From positions 1 through 64,000 of the forward strand of contig CALRPY020000017.1 in NCBI GenBank assembly GCA_943370145.1: 64,000 bases of DNA, read 5' to 3'. Within the stretch, counting starts at the first letter, position 1, and every line of letters begins with the position of its first letter. The position numbers and the translations under genes were made by a program. The stretch is from Ga0077536 sp943370145 (GTDB lineage Bacteria; Pseudomonadota; Gammaproteobacteria; Ga0077536). The notes under the pieces were generated by a model, which was given only the letters and a program-made list of their open reading frames with translations, ran no database searches and was not told the origin of the DNA. Of this stretch, positions 33,327-42,233 are shown in pieces.

Positions 33327-33821
33327 ATGAGCACTGAACTGACTCTCGAGGGCACGGCGTCGACGGTCGACATCGTCGCCCGCCGCCCCACCCTGCGGAT
33401 GCGGGTTGACGACCGCGACGTCACCGTCAGCGAGCGCGCGGCAACCGACGAGGGCGCGATCCTCGTCACCGTCGATGGCGTCGAGCACCAAGTCTGGCGC
33501 GTACGCGAAGGCGACCGCATCCACCTCAAAATCGGCGGGCGTACGCATTCCGTCGGCTACGCCGAGGCGGTGACCGCGGCGGCGCAGGGGGGCAATGCGG
33601 GCAACGAAATCCGCGCCGACATGCCGGGGGTGGTGGTCGACATCCACGTCGAGTCGGCCACGTCGGTCAACGCCGGCGACGCGCTGCTCGTGATCGAATC
33701 GATGAAGATGCAGCTGACGATCGTCGCCCCGCGCGAATGCATCGTCGACGCGATACACGTCGCCAGGAACGCCCCGTTCCAGAAAGGCGCCCTGCTGATT
33801 TCGCTGCAGGCGCCGGAGTAG
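33327..33821 (+). CDS. Biotin carboxyl carrier protein (separate BCCP of the split alpha subunit)
   Basis: A 164-residue protein with the biotinylation motif ESMKM; Lys127 would carry biotin, preceded by the usual ADMPGVVVDIHV strand. The first about 80 residues look like the BT or linker region that lies between the carboxylase and carrier in fused alpha subunits. The gene follows a GAGGAATCCGC site, 9 bp after the biotin carboxylase, and precedes the carboxyltransferase by 4 bp. This suggests gene fission of an alpha subunit. Confidence 0.87.
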   Translation: MSTELTLEGTASTVDIVARRPTLRMRVDDRDVTVSERAATDEGAILVTVDGVEHQVWRVREGDRIHLKIGGRTHSVGYAEAVTAAAQGGNAGNEIRADMPGVVVDIHVESATSVNAGDALLVIESMKMQLTIVAPRECIVDAIHVARNAPFQKGALLISLQAPE

Positions 33822-33825
33822 ACCG

Positions 33826-35433
33826 ATGGCCCGGATCCAGTCCTCACTGAACACCGCGAGCAGCGAGTTCCGCCGCAACCATGCGGCCAGCAAGCTGCGC
33901 CTCGCCGAATTCCATGCGAAGCAGCACGCCGCGCGCCATGAGCGCCCCGCGCGCGACGTCGAGCGCCTCGCCAGGCAGGGCAAGATGCTGCCGCGTGAAC
34001 GCGTCGACAAGCTGCTCGACCCCGGCACGCCCTTCCTCGAGCTGTCCTCGCTCGCCGCCAACATGGCCTATGGCGGCGAAGCGCCGGGCGCGAGCTGCAT
34101 CGTCGGCATCGGCGTCGTCAGCGGCCGCGAGGTGATCGTCCATGCCGACGACTCGAGCATCAAGGGCGGCGCCTGGTATCCGCTGACGATCAAGAAAATC
34201 GTCCGCTGCCTCGATATCGCCATCGAGAACCGCCTGCCGATCGTGCACCTCTGCGACAGCGCCGGCGGCTTCCTGCCGCTGCAGTCGGAACTCTTTCCCG
34301 ACCGTTACATGGCGGGCAGGATATTCCGCAACCAGTCGCTGCTCAGCAAGATGAACGTGAAGCAGCTCGCAATGGTATTCGGGCACTGCACGGCCGGCGG
34401 CGCCTACATCCCGGCGCTGTCGGATTATTCCGTCATCGTACGCGGCACCGGCGCGGTGTTTCTCGGCGGCCCGCCACTGGTCAAGGCCGCGACGGGCGAG
34501 GTCGTCAGCGTCGACGAACTCGGCGGCTGCGATCTGCACACGCAGATCAGCGGCACCTGCGACTATCCAGCGTCATCCGAGGCGGAAGCGATCGCGATCG
34601 GGCGCGAGATCGTCTCCCACTGGGACCGGCCGCAGAAATGGCCGCTGCAACGCGACCCGGTCGAGGCGCCCTACTACGATCCGGAGGAACTGCTTGGCAT
34701 CATCCCCGATGACATCAAGCGCGGTTTCGACATGCGCGAGGTCATTGCGCGCATCGTCGACGGCAGCCGCTTCCACGAATACCAGCCGGCCTACGGGACG
34801 ACGCTGGTCTGCGGCTACGCGAACATCTGGGGCTACAAGGTCGGCATCCTCGCCAACAACGGGGTGCTGTTCAACGATTCGGCGTTGAAGGGCGCGCACT
34901 TCATCGAGCTCTGCAACCAGAACGCGACGCCACTGGTGTTCCTGCAGAACATCACGGGCTACATGGTCGGCCGCGAGTACGAGGCGCGCGGGATCACGAA
35001 GGACGGCGCGAAGATGATCATGGCGCAGTCGTGCAGCCGCGTGCCGAAATTCACCGTGATGTGCCACGGCTCGTTCGGCGCCGGCAATTACGGCATGTGC
35101 GGCCGCGCCTTCGACGCGCGCTTCATGTTCACCTGGCCCAATCACCAGATCGGCGTGATGGGCGGGGAGCAGGCCGCGCGCACGCTCGCTGAGGTCAAGA
35201 TGCGCCAGCTCGAGCGCAACGGGCAGGCACTGGACGAGGCCGTGATCGACGGTGTCTACCAGGAAACCCTCAAGGCCTACCAGGAGCAGCTGTCGGCGTA
35301 TTACTCGACTTCCGAGCTGTGGGACGACGGCATCATCGATCCCCGCGACACGCGCAACGCATTGGGCATGGCGATCAGCGCCTCCCTGAACGCACCGCTC
35401 GGCGAGCAGGGTTACGGGGTGTTGCGCTTCTGA
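33826..35433 (+). CDS. Acyl-CoA carboxyltransferase beta subunit (geranyl-/methylcrotonyl-CoA carboxylase type)
   Basis: A 535-residue carboxyltransferase with the two crotonase-like halves typical of MCC and GCC beta: LCDSAGGFLPLQSELFPD and GHCTAGGAYIPALSDYSVIVRG in the N-half, then FLQNITGYMVGREYEARGITKDGAKM and HGSFGAGNYGMCGRAF in the C-half. It transfers the carboxyl group from biotin to a branched unsaturated acyl-CoA. The AtuA neighbour favours a geranyl-CoA or similar terpenoid substrate; methylcrotonyl-CoA from leucine is the alternative. It is the last gene of the operon. Confidence 0.87.
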   Translation: MARIQSSLNTASSEFRRNHAASKLRLAEFHAKQHAARHERPARDVERLARQGKMLPRERVDKLLDPGTPFLELSSLAANMAYGGEAPGASCIVGIGVVSGREVIVHADDSSIKGGAWYPLTIKKIVRCLDIAIENRLPIVHLCDSAGGFLPLQSELFPDRYMAGRIFRNQSLLSKMNVKQLAMVFGHCTAGGAYIPALSDYSVIVRGTGAVFLGGPPLVKAATGEVVSVDELGGCDLHTQISGTCDYPASSEAEAIAIGREIVSHWDRPQKWPLQRDPVEAPYYDPEELLGIIPDDIKRGFDMREVIARIVDGSRFHEYQPAYGTTLVCGYANIWGYKVGILANNGVLFNDSALKGAHFIELCNQNATPLVFLQNITGYMVGREYEARGITKDGAKMIMAQSCSRVPKFTVMCHGSFGAGNYGMCGRAFDARFMFTWPNHQIGVMGGEQAARTLAEVKMRQLERNGQALDEAVIDGVYQETLKAYQEQLSAYYSTSELWDDGIIDPRDTRNALGMAISASLNAPLGEQGYGVLRF

Positions 35434-35509
35434 GCAACGGCCGGTCGTTGCCGACGCCCGCCCCGGGACGGGGGAACTCCCGTGGCGGCGAGCTCCGCTG
35501 GCGCGGCGC

Positions 35510-37075
35510 CTAGGTCTTCGTCACCCGCCCGTCACCAATGCGCCTGACGTTTCCCGCGGGAGCGTGCAGTGCGACGCGGTTGCGGCCCGCTGCTTTCGCC
35601 TGGTACATGGCGGAGTCAGCCTGGTCGATCAGTTCGGACAGGGTCTGTGCGCCGCATTGCAGGTCGGTGACGCCGAAGCTGGCACTGACGCACGACGGTT
35701 CGGGCAAGCCGGCCAGTGCGTGCACCTGCGTTTCGATCGCCGCGCGCATGCGCTCGGCGATCGCGGCGGCCTGGGTGCCGGTCAGGCCGGGGAGGAGCAC
35801 GCAGAATTCCTCGCCGCCGTAACGGCATATATGGTCGTTCTCGCGCACCGCAAGCTGCAGCAGCCGGGCGGCCTCGGCGATGACGCGGTCACCTACGGTG
35901 TGCCCATGCGTGTCGTTGATCAGCTTGAAGCGGTCGATATCGCACATCACGCAGGCCAGGTCGTAGCCGCGCCGCTGGGCGGCCAGCAACTCCGCCTCGA
36001 ATATCTCGAGGAAGGCGCGCCGGTTGAGACAGCCGGTCAGGGAGTCCCGGGTCGCCAGGCCCTTGAGCTCCTCGTTCTGCTTGGCGATTTCGCGGCGCTG
36101 GAGATCCATCGTCGTCAGCGCTTTGCGCAGTGCGTTGTTCTTCTGGAACATGGCCGTCTGGTCGTCAAAGCTCGCAAGCGCCGCGCGAGGCTTGCGGCGG
36201 CCATCGAACATCGGCGTCACGTTCACTGAAATGATGCGCTGTCCGCGCTGCTCGGTGGTGAGGACCAGGCTGAAGTTCACCTGCTTGCGCCCGCTTTCGA
36301 GGGCGGCGTCCCAGGGCAGCGGCTTGCCCTTGTGCTCCGGGCGCAGGTGGCGCCATTCAAATGCCGACAGCGCGCGTCCACGCAATTCCTCGTGGGAAAG
36401 CGCGAAATAGCGCGCAAAGGCGCGATTGCAGTGAACGATGCGCAGTTGCCTGTCGAGCAACGCGACGCCTTCGACGAGCCCGTTCATGACGGTGCTGACG
36501 CGGTCGGGAATCAGCGGCGCCTCGCCGGCCGTGCGCGCTGCGGCCGAGCGCAGGTGAAGCACGTAAAGCACGAGGTTGCCGAGCCCGAGCAACAGGCTCA
36601 TGAATACCAGCGGGTGGCCCAGCGCGCCGGACAGGCCGCCGCCGGCGGGCGGAAACGCGATGCCGAGACGCCACGGCCCACGCCCTTGCCCCTCGAGTTC
36701 AATCAGCGCGAAATCCGGGTGCTGTGGCTCTTTCTCGCGGGTGAGGTCCACGGCGCCATGGACCGTCAGCAAGCTGCCGTCACCGCGCCGCGCATACATG
36801 CCGCTGGCGACGCCGCTGTCGACCGCATGGCTCATCAGCGCGACGAGCGCCGCTTCATCGGCCACGCGCAGCACCTGGCTGGCGGCCTTCTCGATGAGGG
36901 CGATGATTCGGGCGCGCTCGGCCAGGTCCGTCGCGCGCAGGGACGGCACGCCGCCTGTCAGGGCCGCGACCAGCACCAGCGCGACGGACAGCCCGGACAG
37001 CGCGGCGCCCACGCGCAGCGCAGGCGGCAGGCGGCCGGGGGGCTTCGGGTCACCCGCCACGGCGTGCTCGGGCAA
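35510..37075 (-). CDS. Membrane diguanylate cyclase with PAS and GGDEF domains
   Basis: A 521-residue signalling enzyme making cyclic di-GMP. An N-terminal TM segment (about 22-40) and a second (about 155-173) enclose a small periplasmic sensor domain. A PAS domain follows (about 190-300, GLVEGVALLDRQLRIVHCNRAF), then a short coiled linker, then GGDEF. The signature is GGEEF (420-424), and an intact RxxD inhibitory site (REND, 411-414) lies five residues before it. Catalytic activity with product inhibition is therefore expected. It is monocistronic. Confidence 0.88.
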   Translation of the reverse strand: MPEHAVAGDPKPPGRLPPALRVGAALSGLSVALVLVAALTGGVPSLRATDLAERARIIALIEKAASQVLRVADEAALVALMSHAVDSGVASGMYARRGDGSLLTVHGAVDLTREKEPQHPDFALIELEGQGRGPWRLGIAFPPAGGGLSGALGHPLVFMSLLLGLGNLVLYVLHLRSAAARTAGEAPLIPDRVSTVMNGLVEGVALLDRQLRIVHCNRAFARYFALSHEELRGRALSAFEWRHLRPEHKGKPLPWDAALESGRKQVNFSLVLTTEQRGQRIISVNVTPMFDGRRKPRAALASFDDQTAMFQKNNALRKALTTMDLQRREIAKQNEELKGLATRDSLTGCLNRRAFLEIFEAELLAAQRRGYDLACVMCDIDRFKLINDTHGHTVGDRVIAEAARLLQLAVRENDHICRYGGEEFCVLLPGLTGTQAAAIAERMRAAIETQVHALAGLPEPSCVSASFGVTDLQCGAQTLSELIDQADSAMYQAKAAGRNRVALHAPAGNVRRIGDGRVTKT

Positions 37076-37228
37076 TGGAAGAGCTTGGGACCACGTTGAA
37101 ATTCGCGCGCTCGGGTTGGCCGGGACGGTCCGGATTCATCCGTTTAGCGGCCGGCACGCGAGGTTCTGGAGCGCTACGAGCGATTAGACGCCGGTTGCCG
37201 CCGGCACGACGGCCACGGGGCCGCGGGA

Positions 37229-38251
37229 TCAGCCCCGCTCGAGCAGCATGCGCAGCTCGATCACCGCCGCATTCGCCCGCGAGATATAGGAGGCCATCAC
37301 CAGGGAATGGTTGGCGACGAAGCCGAAGCCTTCCCCGTTCAGCACCACGGGACTCCAGATCATGTCCTGCGTGCTCTCGAGCTCGCGGATGATCTGGCGC
37401 AGGCTGACGAGCGCGTTGCGCTTGTCGAGCACGGACGCGAAATCCTGCTCGACCGCGCGCAGGAAGTGGAGCAGCGCCCAGCTCGCGCCGCGCGCCTCGT
37501 AGAAGATGTCGTCGATCTGGAGCCACGGCGTCTGCACGACCATCACGTCAGGCGCCTGGGTGGAGCGCTCGGCGCCCGTATCACCGGCAAGGTCGGTGTT
37601 GAAACGCACCTGGCCGACGCTCGCGCTGAGGCGCTGCGACAGGTCACCCAGACGTTTCTCGACCACTGCGAGCCAGTTGCGGAGATTGTCGGCCCGGGCG
37701 TAGAACTGCGCCTGCTGGTCCTCGGTGGCGGAAATCCGCTGGACATAGGCCTCCAGCGCCTTCACCGCATCCGCGTATTCGTGCTCGGCGGCCGGGAACA
37801 TCCACGACTCGGAATCGATGCGCAGCTTGTTGTCGGCCCTGATGAGGTTGGGGTCTTCGGTCGACTGGGTCTGCGAGCGCGACAAATCGTTGCGCAGCGC
37901 AATTGCGAGATCCCGCGCCTGCACCAGCGCGCCCCACTCCCAGTTCGGCACGTTGTCCATCAGGAGCCCGGGTGGCATCAGGTCGTTTGTCAGGTAACCC
38001 CCACGCTTGTCGAGCAACCGGTCGGTGACCTCCATCAGCGCCACCGTGGTGGTGACGCCGCGCACCGGCGTGGTGGCGCCCGCACGACGAACTGCCGCCT
38101 CCCGGACGTCGAAAGGGCCCGGCTCGTGGTCGAACAGGATCATCAGGACGACGATCACGAGCGCATACAGGCCCAGCGCGCCCAGCGCATAGTCCATGGC
38201 GCCGCGCGCACCCGGCCGGCCCGGCAACCAGCGGAAGAATGAAGTCAGCAC
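37229..38251 (-). CDS. DUF2333 family membrane protein
   Basis: A 340-residue protein with one N-terminal TM segment (about 20-40, ALGALGLYALVIVVLMILF) followed by a large extracytoplasmic domain. Conserved-looking segments are TTTVALMEVTDRLLDKRGGYLTND, PPGLLMDNVPNWEWGALVQARD and GFGFVANHSLVMASYISRAN. This family is found mainly in Gammaproteobacteria and its function is unknown. It lies 38 bp upstream of serA's end in the same strand run and is not obviously coupled to it. Confidence 0.82.
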   Translation of the reverse strand: MLTSFFRWLPGRPGARGAMDYALGALGLYALVIVVLMILFDHEPGPFDVREAAVRRAGATTPVRGVTTTVALMEVTDRLLDKRGGYLTNDLMPPGLLMDNVPNWEWGALVQARDLAIALRNDLSRSQTQSTEDPNLIRADNKLRIDSESWMFPAAEHEYADAVKALEAYVQRISATEDQQAQFYARADNLRNWLAVVEKRLGDLSQRLSASVGQVRFNTDLAGDTGAERSTQAPDVMVVQTPWLQIDDIFYEARGASWALLHFLRAVEQDFASVLDKRNALVSLRQIIRELESTQDMIWSPVVLNGEGFGFVANHSLVMASYISRANAAVIELRMLLERG

Positions 38252-38290
38252 GTCCTACCCTTTCCGTCAGCCATCCCGTGGCCGACCCGC

Positions 38291-39880
38291 TCAAGCCGTG
38301 AAGTCAGCCTGCAGGACCTTGTCGACCGCGGGTATGCCGGCAATTGCCGTCATCTCCACTTCGGTCAGGCGACGCGATACGCCGAGGACTGCGATCGCGC
38401 GGTCACGGCCCTCGGCCGCGCCTACCTGCATCCGGGAGATATTAACGCCGGCGCGCCCGAGAAGCTCACCCAGCGAGCCGATCACGCCCGGCTTGTCCGC
38501 GTGGCGCGTCGCCACGAGGTGCCCTTCCAGCGCGGCCTCGATCTCGTAGTCGTTTACGCGCACAAGTCGCGGATGCCGGCTGTCGAACAGCGTGCCTTCC
38601 AGGCAGCGCTCAACCCCTTCGGAGCGGCCACGGACCCGAAGCACGGACAGGTAGTCGCGTGCGTCGGCGGACTTGGCCTCCGACAGCTTGATGCCCTGGC
38701 GCCGGGCCAGGTGTGCGGCGTTGACCCGGTTGATCGGGGTATCGAGGTGATCCTGCAGCAGGCCCGCCAGCGCCTCGGCGACCAGCGGCTGGCTCTCGAG
38801 TTCGGAGGCCTGGCCGTACAGGCCGACCTCGACCTCGAGCAGCGGGCCGTCCAGCATCAGGGCCAGCAGCTTGCCGAGGCGTCTGGCCAGGCGCAGGTAG
38901 GGTTCGAGCTGCGCGAGGCGCTCCGGCGGAACGCTCTTGAGATTGACCGCGTTGCGCACCTCGTCCTTCAGCAGGTAAGCGGCGATCTGGTGGGCGATTT
39001 CGACGCCGGTCGCGGTCTGCGCCTCTTCGGTCGAGGCGCCGAGATGGGGCGTGAACTGGATCTTCGGGCACCCGAACAGCGGGCTCTCGCCCGGCGGCTC
39101 CTTGTCGAAGACGTCGAGCGCCGCGCCGGCGAGGTGGCCGCTCTCGACGAGCTCGAGCAGCGCGGCTTCATCGACCAGCCCGCCGCGCGCGCAGTTGATC
39201 ACCCGGGCGCCCTTCTTCATCTGGCGCAGACGCTCGGCCGACAGCAGGTTGCGGGTGTCGTTCGTCATCGGGCAGTGCAGGCTCACGTAATCCGCCTGCG
39301 CAAGCAGTGCATCCAGCTCGACGCGTTCGACGCCATAGTCGGCGAAGGTCTGCGGATTGACGAACGGGTCGAAGCCGATGACCCGCATCTTCAGGCCTCG
39401 CGCGCGCTCGGCGAACAGGCGGCCGATCGTGCCGAAGCCGACCACGCCGACGGTCTTGCCGGAAACTTCCGAGCCCATGAATTTCGATCGTTCCCACTTG
39501 CCGCCGCGCACCGATCGGTCGGCTTCGGGCAGCGCGCGCGACAGCGAGAAAAGATGCGCGATGGCGAGCTCGGCGGTGGTCGTCGCGTTCGCGTCCGGCG
39601 TGTTCATCACGATGATGCCGCGCTCGGTGGTCGCGTCGAGATCGACGTTGTCCACGCCGATGCCGGCGCGGCCGACGACGCGCAACTTTCGCGCGGCCTC
39701 GAGCAGCTTGCCCTTGATCTTGGTTTCACTGCGCACGATGACGGCATCGGCGTCGGCGATGTGCGGCAGCGCGGCCTCCACGTCCAGGCCCGGCGAGAAA
39801 TCGACGGTCAGTTCGGGATACTGCCGGAGGGCGGCAACGCCCTCCTGCGCCAGTTTGTCGGCGACGAAGACTTTGATCAT
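38291..39880 (-). CDS. serA: D-3-phosphoglycerate dehydrogenase
   Basis: A 529-residue long-form SerA that oxidises 3-phosphoglycerate in the first step of serine synthesis. The NAD motif is VGVVGFGTIGR. Catalytic Arg, Glu and His lie in INCARGG, DVFDKEP and FTPHLGAS. After an intervening domain there is a C-terminal ACT domain (HADKPGVIGSLGELLGRAGVNI), so serine feedback control is possible. The start is behind AAGGGTGA. It is immediately downstream of serC, giving a two-gene serine operon. Confidence 0.93.
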   Translation of the reverse strand: MIKVFVADKLAQEGVAALRQYPELTVDFSPGLDVEAALPHIADADAVIVRSETKIKGKLLEAARKLRVVGRAGIGVDNVDLDATTERGIIVMNTPDANATTTAELAIAHLFSLSRALPEADRSVRGGKWERSKFMGSEVSGKTVGVVGFGTIGRLFAERARGLKMRVIGFDPFVNPQTFADYGVERVELDALLAQADYVSLHCPMTNDTRNLLSAERLRQMKKGARVINCARGGLVDEAALLELVESGHLAGAALDVFDKEPPGESPLFGCPKIQFTPHLGASTEEAQTATGVEIAHQIAAYLLKDEVRNAVNLKSVPPERLAQLEPYLRLARRLGKLLALMLDGPLLEVEVGLYGQASELESQPLVAEALAGLLQDHLDTPINRVNAAHLARRQGIKLSEAKSADARDYLSVLRVRGRSEGVERCLEGTLFDSRHPRLVRVNDYEIEAALEGHLVATRHADKPGVIGSLGELLGRAGVNISRMQVGAAEGRDRAIAVLGVSRRLTEVEMTAIAGIPAVDKVLQADFTA

Positions 39881-39981
39881 GACGGAATCACCCTTTCGTT
39901 CGGCGGTGTGACGATCGATACGCACGCGACCCGGATACGCGCCGCGTGCGTGGACTGGATGTGTGGACGGGCGGCCCTGGC

Positions 39982-41145
39982 CTACTCGGGGGTGACCTGC
40001 GCGTAGGCCCAGTCGAGCCAGGGCGTCAGCGCTGCGAGATCGGAGGACTCGACGGTCGCGCCGCACCAGATGCGCAGGCCCGGCGGCGCGCTGCGATACG
40101 CGGCGATGTCGAAGGCCACGCCTTCCTGGGCGAGCGCCGCCGTCATCCTGTCGACTGTGGCGAGCCGCTGCTTCGCGTCCAGCGCCTCGAACCACGGCGC
40201 GGTAATCTTCAGGCACACGGAGGTGCTCGAGCGGATTGCCGGATCGGCGGCCAGGAACTCGACCCACGGCGTCTTCGCGACCCAATCGGCGAGCACCGCG
40301 AGGTTGCGCTGCGAGCGCTCGACCAAACCGCCGAGGCCGCCAACCGTGTCCGCCCAGCGCAGCGCGTCCAGGTAGTCCTCGACGCACAGCATCGACGGCG
40401 TGTTGATCGTGGCGCCCTCGAACAGGGCCTCGTCGATCTTGCGGTCCTTCGCGAGCCTGAAGATCTTCGGCAGCGGGTACGGCGAATCCCAGGTCTGCAG
40501 CCGCTCGGCGGCACGCGGGCTCAGGATGACCATGCCGTGTGCGCCTTCACCACCCAGCACCTTCTGCCAGGAGTAGGTCACGACGTCGAGCTTGTCCCAC
40601 GGCATGTCCATCGCGAACACCGCGGACGTCGCGTCGCAGATCGTCAGGCCGGCCCGGTCGGCGGGAATCCAGTTGCCGTCGGGCACGCGGACGCCGGACG
40701 TGGTGCCATTCCATACGAACACGACGTCGTGGCTGAAATCGACGTCGGCGAGGCGCGGCAGCTCGCCGTAGGGCGCGCTCATCACGCGGGTGGACGGCAA
40801 CTTCAGGCTCTCGGTGATGTCGGCGACCCATTCCTGGCCGAAGGATTCCCAGGCCAGCACGTCGACCGGGCGGGAACCGAGCAGGTTCCACAGCACCATT
40901 TCGACGGCGCCGGTGTCCGACGCCGGCACGATGCCGATGCGGTAGTCAGCGGGCACGCCGAGGAGACGGCGGGTTTCCTCGATCGCGAGCTTGAGCCGGG
41001 CCTTGCCTTCCTTCGATCGATGCGAACGTCCGACGAGCGCGCGCTCGAGCGCGGCGACGCTCCAACCCGGCCGCTTGGGGCAGGGTCCGGACGAAAAACA
41101 CGGATTGGCGGGCCGGGCCGCGGGTTTCGGCATCTCTCTATTCAT
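39982..41145 (-). CDS. serC: Phosphoserine aminotransferase
   Basis: A 387-residue PLP-dependent enzyme converting phosphohydroxypyruvate and glutamate to phosphoserine. The Schiff-base lysine is Lys195 in YSWQKVLGGEGAHG. The N-terminus NPCFSSGPCPKRPGW matches the longer SerC branch found in alphaproteobacteria and archaea rather than the enterobacterial type. It lies 101 bp before serA on the same strand. The upstream TTGCATTGCAA at 41195-41205 resembles, but is spaced differently from, the mgd operators. Confidence 0.9.
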   Translation of the reverse strand: MNREMPKPAARPANPCFSSGPCPKRPGWSVAALERALVGRSHRSKEGKARLKLAIEETRRLLGVPADYRIGIVPASDTGAVEMVLWNLLGSRPVDVLAWESFGQEWVADITESLKLPSTRVMSAPYGELPRLADVDFSHDVVFVWNGTTSGVRVPDGNWIPADRAGLTICDATSAVFAMDMPWDKLDVVTYSWQKVLGGEGAHGMVILSPRAAERLQTWDSPYPLPKIFRLAKDRKIDEALFEGATINTPSMLCVEDYLDALRWADTVGGLGGLVERSQRNLAVLADWVAKTPWVEFLAADPAIRSSTSVCLKITAPWFEALDAKQRLATVDRMTAALAQEGVAFDIAAYRSAPPGLRIWCGATVESSDLAALTPWLDWAYAQVTPE

Positions 41146-41285
41146 GCGTTACCTTGGGACTGGCGGGTGGAGGCGGCATTCTACTGGCGATATCTTGCAT
41201 TGCAACGAGGTGCCGCAACCGGCCGGGCGCTCGCCGGCGGGCGCCCGCATGCGTTCGATGGAGCGGCACGGAAATGCCGGCGCGC

Positions 41286-42056
41286 TCATGACGCATCCGG
41301 CCCGAGGTGCTCGCGCAACTGGCGCCGCATGTCCTCGACCTTGCGGTGCAGGGCGTTGACCGCGTCCAGCTTCTCCTCGAACTCATGCCGCGCCTGCTGC
41401 AGCTGGGCCTTCTGCTGCTTCATCCGGTTCGCGGTTTCGACGAGCTTGCGGTAGTTCGCCCTGAGGGTCTGCTCCTTGTGGCGGTAATCCGCGTCGAGCT
41501 GGGCGCGCAGCGCCGCTTCACGCTCGCGCAACGCCGCGGCGGCCTCGTCGCGCACGCGGCGCAGCTCCTGCCGGTAATGGCGCTCGAGCGCGCTGCCGTG
41601 CTCCCCCACCAGGGCGTCCAGGCAGCCGGTCAGCCGCAGTTCGAAGTCCTGCAGTATGCCGCCAAGCTCGTCGCTGGCAGACGCGGGCACCCCGGCCTGC
41701 GGCAGCTGGCGAGTGGCCTGAGGCGCCCCCGCCTCGCTGATGACGGCGCCGAGGTCGTCGAGCACCGGCCCGCTGGCTGGCGACGCGTGCGGATCCCCGA
41801 GCGTGGCGTGCAGGTCGGCATCCGGGGCCGGCGGCGCCATCCCGTCTATCGCTTCGCGCGCGGCGAGCTTCAGGAGCTCGGTCGTCTCGGCGCCCACGAA
41901 ATCGCCTTCGCCGCCTGGCAGGATGGCGGATTCCTCGTCGGCAGCCCGGCGCGCCAACGCACCACCCGCCGCTTGCGGCAACTGGCCCGGCCATGCGGGT
42001 TCGTGCAGCGACTCCACGGTGTCGGCGAGGCGCTGGTCGTGATCGGTATCGTTCAT
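41286..42056 (-). CDS. Coiled-coil protein of unknown function
   Basis: A 256-residue soluble protein. The first half is acidic and low in structure. Residues about 150-250 form a long charged helix rich in Arg, Glu, Gln and Ala (RRVRDEAAAALREREAALRA and LRANYRKLVETANRMKQQKA), consistent with a coiled coil. There is no signal peptide or TM segment. The start is the second ATG, behind AAGGA; the ATG 15 bp upstream lacks a site. It is divergent from an LLM gene. Confidence 0.62.
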   Translation of the reverse strand: MNDTDHDQRLADTVESLHEPAWPGQLPQAAGGALARRAADEESAILPGGEGDFVGAETTELLKLAAREAIDGMAPPAPDADLHATLGDPHASPASGPVLDDLGAVISEAGAPQATRQLPQAGVPASASDELGGILQDFELRLTGCLDALVGEHGSALERHYRQELRRVRDEAAAALREREAALRAQLDADYRHKEQTLRANYRKLVETANRMKQQKAQLQQARHEFEEKLDAVNALHRKVEDMRRQLREHLGPDAS

Positions 42057-42233
42057 CTCATTCCTTTCCACGGGTGTGGGCGGGCGTGGGCGCGAAATCC
42101 TGCGCTGTCGCGCCCATTCTACGTCTCCGGCCCGCGCCTGCCCCAGGCTTGCGTGCAGGGGCTGGCGAACCCGGTTTACAGCGGCACACCCCCGCCGCTA
42201 CCGTCTGCACATCCGCCACGCAGGAGAGCCAGG

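Noticed and set aside
33818..35433. Firm call of geranyl-CoA carboxylase (atuC/atuF)
   Set aside because: The AtuA neighbour supports it, but the residue that separates geranyl- from methylcrotonyl-CoA carboxylases could not be located with certainty by eye, so only the type is stated.
35434..35451. GCAACG hairpin between the carboxyltransferase and the diguanylate cyclase as terminator
   Set aside because: Only a 6 bp stem and no U tract; too weak to call.
41195..41205. TTGCATTGCAA before serC as another copy of the mgd operator
   Set aside because: The arms are similar, but the central spacing is one base instead of three and there is only one copy, so the same protein is unlikely to bind. 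Probably chance.
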